In this document: in pieces, positions 59,068 to 64,000 of the stretch
Position numbering within the stretch: the stretch's first letter is position 1
Layout: the number at the start of each line of letters is the position of its first letter
Assembly: GCA_934565795.1 (NCBI GenBank)
Contig: CAKTIM010000006.1
Span: 1 to 64,000 of the forward strand
Length of the DNA stretch: 64,000 nt
From: an uncultured Oscillospiraceae bacterium
Lineage (GTDB): Bacteria; Bacillota; Clostridia; Oscillospirales; Oscillospiraceae
Direction of reading: 5' to 3'
Position numbers and translations under genes: made by a program
The notes under the pieces: model-generated
What the model saw: the letters and a program-made list of their open reading frames with translations, nothing else
Told to the model about the DNA's origin: nothing
Databases searched by the model: none

Positions 59068-59615
59068 CCTACGTTCGTGATCGTGGCGATGCCATGAGTG
59101 GCACCAATCTGGGAATGAAAATCGGAATCACCCTCTACCGTACCAGCACTGATTCAGATGCATCTTATAAAAAAGTGAAAGAATACTCCAACGAAAAATA
59201 TTTGAAGGGTACCGATTACAGCGGCTACAAAGGAGGCACTACAGCCGGCTATTTGCGCGGTGGATCTAAAGCCTGCTACTTTCGCAAGGCAACTGCTGCC
59301 AAGGTGTTTGTGAAGAGCGGGCAAAGCACTTATAATATCCGCGGAGATCAGGTTAATCCGTCAGGGGGAACCCAACTATACACGCACGATGCCGCTAAAG
59401 ATAAGGCATACGACGTAATAGGGACTGAAGTGACAGGCGTGTATGAGCGTGATGAAGATGGTGACTATGAAGTTACTCCTATCAACCCAAACGCGGCTTT
59501 TCCAAAAACGTTCACCCAAAGTGAGGATTACACAAGAATGTATAAACTTGGAAAAAAGTGCACGCTGGAACTTGCGACTGTTGTCACACAGGAAGCGGTT
59601 GCCTTGGCACAATAG
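59061..59615 (+). pseudogene. 5'-truncated prophage structural protein gene
   Basis: The frame is open from 59061 to the TAG at 59613-59615, but phage-like codons begin only after the repeat junction near 59067 (YVRDRGDAMSGTNLGMKIGITLYR). An internal ATG at 59094 has no ribosome site, so the piece is the C-terminal end of a longer gene whose 5' part was lost at the repeat. The remnant is Gly/Tyr/Thr-rich and beta-like (YKGGTTAGYLRGGSKACYF, TYNIRGDQVNPSGG), as in tail or base-plate proteins. I do not recognise a specific family. Confidence 0.65.
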
Positions 59616-59630
59616 AAAGGAATGATTTGG

Positions 59631-61061
59631 ATGAATGTCTATATCGCCCAGAGAATGAACGGACTTACTAAAGAGGAAATTCTGAAAGCGCGGGAACAAG
59701 GCAAAGCGATTGTCCGTGTGTATCATCCCGAAGCGGAATTCATTGAGTCCTATTTCGAGGACTATGGTACTTCTGGTAAAACTCCAATGGATTACTTGGC
59801 GGAGTCTACCAGGCTGATGGCGCAAGCGGATCTCTGCGTATTCCTACCTGGGTTTTACGGATGTACAGGGGCCGAAGTTGAAGATCATATCGCAATCGCC
59901 TACGGCATCCCAAGACTCTACGTCAACTTCGCATATAGTAACAGTGGCGAAGAATTTGTAAATCATGAAACGGAGGAACTTATCAATGCCATTGATGCGG
60001 TAGCTGAAAATCTGACCCAGCGTATCCGGGACAGGGATTTGCAGCTCAAGCCTGTTTTCAGTTTTCAGCGGCGGGATGGAATCAGTCAAAAGCTTCGGGA
60101 TCTGAACAAGGAAACAGCGGAGCAGCAGCTTTATGAGTACATGGCTCACCATGCGCTCGAGCCCTTGTTCAGAGCCAAGCTATTGCCGTGCCAATGCGGG
60201 TCTATCCCCGGCAAGGGCCAGATTGGCGGCAAAAGGCAGTTGGAGCGAATACTCCGCAAAAAATTTCACTGTGATAAATTGGATGAAGCGAAGTGCGATG
60301 TTCGCCACGCTTATCAATCCGTCACGGTGGAATGCGTGATGATGCTGCTCCGGCGGGATATAGGCAAAAATAAGCCCCTGCTGTGGTTTGTTGCGGCCTG
60401 TATGTCCAACTACCCGGATGGTCGGTTAATGATCGGCGGGTATCTTCCAACGTGGCTGTTCAACTATGTCATGAGCTATGTATTGAGGTATCTTCTCGCC
60501 CTTTACAAGAGCCGCAGAGGTGTCCGGCACAATATGGTCTGGGCCATCGTCTGCTATGCGGACGATTTTTCCTGCTTCGGCAAATGGTCAAATTTGCGCA
60601 GGGCAATAAAGGAAACAACGGCGTGGTGTAAGCAAACGCTTGGTTTGGAAATCAAAGGGTGCTGGAATATCTCCCGGATTGCATCCTTTGAGGAGGAAAA
60701 GAAACAGTATGCCGCCCGGAAGGCAGGTTCCCATGCCCGCACACCGGGAATTGATATGGTTGGCTATGTTGTTCGTCGCACCTACACTATTGTCCGTGGG
60801 AAAATTTTTGTGAGAATCCGGCGACAGTTGCTCCGGGCACAGCATAATCTTGATGCGCTGGGGTATGTGCCTTGGTGGAGGGCGTATAAGATAACCGCCT
60901 ACTATGGCTGGTTAAAAACATCGGATAGCCAGAAAATGAGGAAAAAGTATGGAGTAAAATTTATCCTCAAAAAGAGCAAGCAATCCGTATCTATGATAAG
61001 TAAAGCCAAAATTAAGGAGGCACTAGAACGTGAAAGAATTCTATGTGGAGCGCCCTGCTGA
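59631..61061 (+). CDS. prophage reverse transcriptase fused to an N-terminal DUF4406 domain
   Basis: A 476-aa protein; the ATG at 59631 is ten bases after GAAAGG, while the ATG at 59622 is too close. Residues 1-105 are a DUF4406/nucleoside 2-deoxyribosyltransferase-like domain (MNVYIAQRMNGLTKEEI, AQADLCVFLPGFYGCTGAEVEDHI). Residues 170-445 are a reverse transcriptase: motif A KCDVRHAYQSV (Asp223), motif B region LMIGGYLPTWLFNYV (265-279), catalytic YADDF at 309-313, then LGLEIKGCWNI and GIDMVGYVVRRTYTIVRGKIFVRIRRQL. The order LLP...GKG..., the LGYR-like and YGWL elements match diversity-generating retroelement enzymes, but their IGxxxSQ is changed to IGGYLPTW. It lies between structural and lysis genes. 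No template repeat was seen. Confidence 0.88.
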   Translation: MNVYIAQRMNGLTKEEILKAREQGKAIVRVYHPEAEFIESYFEDYGTSGKTPMDYLAESTRLMAQADLCVFLPGFYGCTGAEVEDHIAIAYGIPRLYVNFAYSNSGEEFVNHETEELINAIDAVAENLTQRIRDRDLQLKPVFSFQRRDGISQKLRDLNKETAEQQLYEYMAHHALEPLFRAKLLPCQCGSIPGKGQIGGKRQLERILRKKFHCDKLDEAKCDVRHAYQSVTVECVMMLLRRDIGKNKPLLWFVAACMSNYPDGRLMIGGYLPTWLFNYVMSYVLRYLLALYKSRRGVRHNMVWAIVCYADDFSCFGKWSNLRRAIKETTAWCKQTLGLEIKGCWNISRIASFEEEKKQYAARKAGSHARTPGIDMVGYVVRRTYTIVRGKIFVRIRRQLLRAQHNLDALGYVPWWRAYKITAYYGWLKTSDSQKMRKKYGVKFILKKSKQSVSMISKAKIKEALERERILCGAPC

Positions 61062-61662
61062 GGTGGAAGTTTACCACCACAGCAGCGGCACAGATGCGAT
61101 TCTGCGTAAAAACATTGTACAGGAACAGGACGAGGAAGGGAATGAACGTTGGGCTTGTGACGAGGCGCAGACACGCTTTGCCGGAACAGTGGCAGAAGCA
61201 TCGGTACGCGCTAATTTTTCAATGTACTGGGCTGTTGCAACAGGCGAGGAGCCGCTTTATGATGTGAAGCAAAGGAAGATTGCAGCCATGTCGGAAACGT
61301 GCCGTGCAGCCATTGTAGCGGGTTTTGATGTAACGCTCTCTGATGGGAAAAAGCACCATTTTTCGTTGACCGTGGAAGACCAGTTGAATATGAATGCCCT
61401 GTTCGGTTTAATGGCATCCGGCGCGGAACAAGTCCCATATCATGCTGACGGTGAGCCGTGTTCCTATTTCAGCGTGGAGGATATGTCCATTGTTATTCAG
61501 GCTGCAACAGCCCACAAGACCTGGCATGAATCTTATTTCAACAGTCTGAAAGCATACATCAATTCCAAGCGCACAGCAGCGACCGTGGATGCAATTTACT
61601 ACGGTGTGGATATCCCGGAGCAGTACCAGTCCGACGTGCTCCAGACGTTGCAGGAGGCATAA
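61030..61662 (+). CDS. prophage protein, DUF4376-like tail-associated
   Basis: A 210-aa protein starting at a GTG at 61030 with AAGGAGG eight bases upstream, overlapping the reverse transcriptase by 32 bases. The central part (FDVTLSDGKKHHFSLTVEDQLNMNALFGLMASG, then VPYHADGEPCSYFS) matches the pattern of DUF4376-type proteins found next to phage tail genes. It closes with FNSLKAYINSKRTAATVDAIYYG. Translation coupling to the reverse transcriptase suggests the enzyme is made with late structural genes. Confidence 0.8.
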   Translation: MKEFYVERPAEVEVYHHSSGTDAILRKNIVQEQDEEGNERWACDEAQTRFAGTVAEASVRANFSMYWAVATGEEPLYDVKQRKIAAMSETCRAAIVAGFDVTLSDGKKHHFSLTVEDQLNMNALFGLMASGAEQVPYHADGEPCSYFSVEDMSIVIQAATAHKTWHESYFNSLKAYINSKRTAATVDAIYYGVDIPEQYQSDVLQTLQEA

Positions 61663-61664
61663 AA

Positions 61665-62095
61665 GTGAAGAAGTCGGCGTTGCACCAGGTAGGAAAAGCC
61701 CTGGTGCTTTTCTATGCGGTGCTGTGCTGTATGCGGCCATTGAAATTCTTTGGCGGGGTCATACGCACTGGACAATGGCAGTCCTTGGAGGGCTGCTTTT
61801 TTTATTGCTTGGCGGTCTGAATAACTGGCTGCCCTGGAACATGCCGTTGCTCTGGCAAATCATCATCGGTACGGCCATCGTGACCGCCGCCGAATTTGCG
61901 GCCGGCTGTATTCTCAATCGCTGGCTCGGTCTTGGAATCTGGGATTACTCTAGTCTTCCGGGAAACATCCTTGGCCAGATATGCCCGCAGTTCACAACAG
62001 CTTGGGCAGGGCTGTCCCTGATTGCCATTGTGCTGGATGATTATATCCGATATTGGCTATGGCATGAAGAACGGCCACATTACAAATTCCTCTAA
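61665..62095 (+). pseudogene. CmpB-type membrane protein (putative ABC-transporter type IV), frameshifted near its start
   Basis: A GTG at 61665 has an ideal ribosome site (CAGGAGG at 61651-61657) and begins KKSALHQVGKALVLF. Near 61705-61722 the conserved sequence moves to the frame that is one base back (GAVLYAAIEILWRGHTHWT) and runs to 62095. The C-terminal frame has four helices (LGGLLFLLLGGL, IIIGTAIVTAAEFAAGCIL, WAGLSLIAIVL), as in PF06541-type proteins common in phage lysis regions. A CACCAGG/CCTGGTG hairpin lies across the break. If translation instead starts at the GTG at 61724, there is no ribosome site. Confidence 0.65.
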
Positions 62096-62097
62096 GC

Positions 62098-62138
62098 AGC
62101 CTGTGGGAGCCTCCACGGGCTGTTTCCTTTTTGGAGGT
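62098..62138 (+). terminator. hairpin before the endolysin gene
   Basis: CAGCC-GTGG and CCAC-GGCTG at about 62098-62123 form a stem, followed by TTTCCTTTTT. It probably ends most transcripts from the upstream genes; the endolysin ribosome site follows at once. Confidence 0.6.
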
Positions 62139-62146
62139 ATACAAAC

Positions 62147-62944
62147 ATGAATGAGCGATTTTATCCAGCCCTGCTCATTGCGGGGGGCGGTGGAGGTCAT
62201 GGTTTTCCCAAACAATTGACTATAGCAGATACCCGTGCTAATACTGCGGGGCCTAAGAAAGGACGAATAAATATGATGAACGTATTCCAGCAGCAGTGTT
62301 TACTGCTTTACCTTGGATATAAACCTGGCACACCTGATGGCATCCGGGGGACACTGACTGCTGACGCTATCGAAGATTTTCAGAGGGACAGTGGCCTTAC
62401 GCATGACCGCCTCTGGGGAGAGAAAACGGAGGAAAAAGCACGGTACAATTTCGACCATGACATTTTCAGACCCGAAAAAACAGACGATACCACCCCTGCG
62501 GAAAGCACTACGCCGACCACTACCCCTGCCAGCACGGGCACATCTATCGGTTCCAAAACCGGGACTTTCTGGGATGACATTAAGTATTTCACGCGCACAG
62601 AATTTCGCTGCCCCTGCGGGAAGTGGTGCAATGGCTTTCCCGTGGAGCCGAAAGAGGGGCTGGTGCGGTTCCTCGATGAAATGAGGGAGCATTTCGGCAA
62701 GGGTGTAATCGTGGTGCCCCCGGATGGTCATTCCGGCGGGTCGGGTGTGCGGTGCGATAAGTACAACGCCACGCTTTCGGGATCTGCGGCCAACAGCACC
62801 CATAAACAGGGGCGGGCGGCTGATTTCTCTATCCCTGGTATCACTGATTCCGCGATTTCCACCTACCTGGCCGCAGCCAAGGCCAATTGGAAGATTGCCT
62901 ACTGGTACAAGATTTCCAGCGGCGCTTTCCATGTTAATATCTAA
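62147..62944 (+). CDS. prophage endolysin: peptidoglycan-binding domain plus M15 peptidase
   Basis: A 265-aa lysin from the ATG at 62147 (TTTGGAGG nine bases upstream), or 223 aa if the ATG at 62273 is used. Counting from 62273, residues 1-55 are a PG_binding_1 domain (QCLLLYLGYKPGTPDGIRGTL, DAIEDFQRDSGL). A Thr/Pro-rich linker (TTPAESTTPTTTPAST) leads to an M15_3-type peptidase with SGVRCDKYNATLSG, THKQGRAADFSI (His and Asp zinc ligands) and GAFHVNI with the last His. It cuts peptide bonds of the wall during phage release. It stands before two holin-like genes. Confidence 0.9.
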   Translation: MNERFYPALLIAGGGGGHGFPKQLTIADTRANTAGPKKGRINMMNVFQQQCLLLYLGYKPGTPDGIRGTLTADAIEDFQRDSGLTHDRLWGEKTEEKARYNFDHDIFRPEKTDDTTPAESTTPTTTPASTGTSIGSKTGTFWDDIKYFTRTEFRCPCGKWCNGFPVEPKEGLVRFLDEMREHFGKGVIVVPPDGHSGGSGVRCDKYNATLSGSAANSTHKQGRAADFSIPGITDSAISTYLAAAKANWKIAYWYKISSGAFHVNI

Positions 62945-62957
62945 GGGGGCGTTTCCG

Positions 62958-63341
62958 ATGATTCAGGAGCTTCTAAATAGTTCCCCCTGGCTGTTTATTG
63001 CCGCCCTTGGGCTGCCCGCAGCGCTGACAGGCTTCTTCATCCGCCGGATGGAGAAGCGGATCGATGCCCGGGAGGAAGAAAGAAAGGCGGAACAGAAGGC
63101 CGCAGAGGAACGAGCGGGCGAGAGGGAGAAAAAGCGGGAGCAGCTTGACGTTGTGATGATCAACGCCATTAACGGCGCTATCGCTTTGTCGGAAGCCACC
63201 GCCCGCGCAGTCCAGCGCATCCCGGATGCCCATTGCAATGGTGATATGCACAAGGCTTTGGAATATGCCGGACGAGTAAAACACGCACAAAAAGAACTTT
63301 TGATGGGGCTGGGAATCCACGCTCTACATGACGATGATTGA
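62958..63341 (+). CDS. prophage membrane-anchored coiled-coil protein, holin-associated
   Basis: A 127-aa protein starting at the ATG at 62958 after AAGGGGGC. One hydrophobic segment (WLFIAALGLPAALTGFFI, residues 10-28) is followed by a long charged coiled coil (RMEKRIDAREEERKAEQKAAEERAGEREKKREQ) and a helical tail. This layout is typical of small lysis-cassette proteins. No catalytic motif is present. Confidence 0.8.
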   Translation: MIQELLNSSPWLFIAALGLPAALTGFFIRRMEKRIDAREEERKAEQKAAEERAGEREKKREQLDVVMINAINGAIALSEATARAVQRIPDAHCNGDMHKALEYAGRVKHAQKELLMGLGIHALHDDD

Positions 63342-63355
63342 GGAGGAAAAACATT

Positions 63356-63820
63356 ATGGAATTCATTCTGAAGAACCCCACACTGCTGCTCGTGGTAGTC
63401 GTGCTTTTTGCCATCCTGGTTGCCCTTTGCATCCTCTGGCTGCTGCCTGCGCTGATTAAGCGCGGCGTGGATGTGTCCGGCACCATCGAAAAGGCCGACC
63501 TGGCTATCTCCACCCTGGACAGCCTCACTGATACAATCAAGGCACTGTTCCCGAATACCCCCGGCCTTGATATGGTAGACAAGATCCTCGTATATGCCCA
63601 GAAAGCCGTGGATTCTGCCGAACAGCTGTACAAGACCAGACAGATCCCGGAAGAACAGCGTAAAGCGGAAGCAACCCAGCTTGTCTATATTTGTTTGCAG
63701 GCGGCCGGCGTGGATGTGACCGAGGACATGAAGAGGATTATTGACGGTGCTATCGAGGCAGCGGTTTATGCCCTGCCCAAAACTCACGAGGAAGCAGACA
63801 ACAATACAGAGGAAGAATAA
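63356..63820 (+). CDS. phage holin, LLH-like
   Basis: A 154-aa protein from the ATG at 63356 with AGGAGG seven to ten bases upstream. Its N-terminal helix (TLLLVVVVLFAILVALCILWLLPALI, residues 9-34) is followed by an amphipathic, mostly helical soluble region (GVDVSGTIEKADLAIS, NTPGLDMVDKILVYAQKAVDSAEQLY) and an acidic tail. This matches the LLH family of phage holins, which would permeabilise the membrane for the endolysin. A strong terminator follows. Confidence 0.8.
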   Translation: MEFILKNPTLLLVVVVLFAILVALCILWLLPALIKRGVDVSGTIEKADLAISTLDSLTDTIKALFPNTPGLDMVDKILVYAQKAVDSAEQLYKTRQIPEEQRKAEATQLVYICLQAAGVDVTEDMKRIIDGAIEAAVYALPKTHEEADNNTEEE

Positions 63821-63825
63821 TTTTT

Positions 63826-63872
63826 GCCCCTGCCGCATCGGTTCAGCGCCGGTGCGGCAGGGGCTTTTTTCG
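63826..63872 (+). terminator. terminator of the prophage late operon
   Basis: CCCCTGCCGCA at 63827-63837 pairs with TGCGGCAGGGG at 63853-63863 around a long loop, followed by CTTTTTT. Confidence 0.9.
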
Positions 63873-63888
63873 TTTATGGGGAGAAACT

Positions 63889-64000
63889 TCAGATGTGGGA
63901 TGCCTGAAGCGCTGCAGCTCTGAAAATGACTGCGGTTGCTTCCTCCAGGAGCGCCTTAGCACGTGGGATGTCACGGTGGTAGACAATCGCCTCCCGGGCG
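63889..64000 (-). CDS. 3' end of a minus-strand gene (partial)
   Basis: On the minus strand a frame open to the window edge gives 36 residues (AREAIVYHRDIPRAKALLEE, then helical) and stops at 63889. The sense is convergent with the prophage genes, where early or integration genes may lie. The piece is too short to identify. Confidence 0.4.
   Translation of the reverse strand, partial: AREAIVYHRDIPRAKALLEEATAVIFRAAALQASHI

Noticed and set aside
59094-59615. Variable protein of a diversity-generating retroelement, given the adjacent reverse transcriptase
   Set aside because: The end of the gene has no C-type lectin-like pattern, and no near-identical repeat with adenine mismatches is visible between it and the surrounding 2 kb.

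Overview
The window reads as chromosome of a Gram-positive anaerobe of the class Clostridia (Bacillota). The evidence is the strong AGGAGG ribosome binding sites, consensus sigma-A promoters (TTGACA-N17-TATAAT), a T-box leader in front of metG, a GntR/YtrA-type regulator next to an ABC transporter, heterodimeric ABC exporters, a large serine recombinase element and a GH94 phosphorylase locus. The order or genus cannot be decided from the sequence alone. Most of the window is GC-rich, so long antisense ORFs are abundant and are shadows.

Layout. 1-4360: the recombinase-proximal end of an integrative/mobilisable element (MOBP-type relaxase, ParB-like protein, 52-aa protein, large serine recombinase), closed by a terminator, a cloverleaf-like array of hairpins and a second terminator. 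4403-8335: an XRE regulator divergent from a small membrane protein, then four secreted or membrane proteins of unknown function, two of them sharing a domain. 8349-8430: degenerate 3' end (domains V-VI) of a group II intron. 8542-10809 (minus): HEXXH protein, GNAT acetyltransferase with a membrane tail, TetR. 11048-15308 (plus): a probably TetR-controlled operon with an MBL hydrolase, two ATC-hydrolase-family proteins, two membrane proteins and a methyltransferase. 15389-17626: T-box-controlled metG. 17781-17875: a candidate 60-nt sRNA. 17989-24614 (minus): a cytosolic BMP-like protein, phosphoesterase, DUF2461, dapA, dapB and a dapF fused to a zinc-peptidase-like domain. 24749-29283: a three-gene DUF4160 cassette and an ABC exporter pair. 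29370-29890: palindromic repeats. 29993-33057: YtrA-like regulator, ABC ATPase and permease. 33890-44444: a sugar phosphorolysis locus comprising an AraC-type response regulator, CUT1 sugar ABC transporter, YesM-like histidine kinase, phosphohexomutase and GH94 phosphorylase. 44630-49137: LysR and an ABC exporter pair. 49411-52810: solute-binding lipoprotein plus hybrid histidine kinase. 52894-57516: an internally deleted ABC exporter gene, a 160-bp MITE, TetR and a short UvrA-like ATPase. 57540-59067: a repeat split by an IS630-family element. 59061-63820: a 5'-truncated prophage segment with tail-type genes, a DUF4406-reverse transcriptase fusion and a lysis cassette.

How the parts work together. 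In the sugar locus the kinase and response regulator probably sense an extracellular sugar and drive the CUT1 transporter. The GH94 enzyme would phosphorolyse the imported beta-linked disaccharide, and the mutase would feed the hexose 1-phosphate into glycolysis. dapA-dapB-dapF gives meso-diaminopimelate for wall and lysine synthesis. The TetR operon at 10-15 kb looks like a small-molecule detoxification or modification cassette, but its substrate is unknown.

The most unusual items are: (1) the prophage reverse transcriptase fused to a nucleoside-deoxyribosyltransferase-like domain, with an altered DGR motif 4; (2) the dapF-HEXXH fusion; (3) two 670-bp inverted repeats bracketing the sugar transporter block, with a third copy cut by the IS630 insertion; and (4) the hairpin array at the end of the integrative element.
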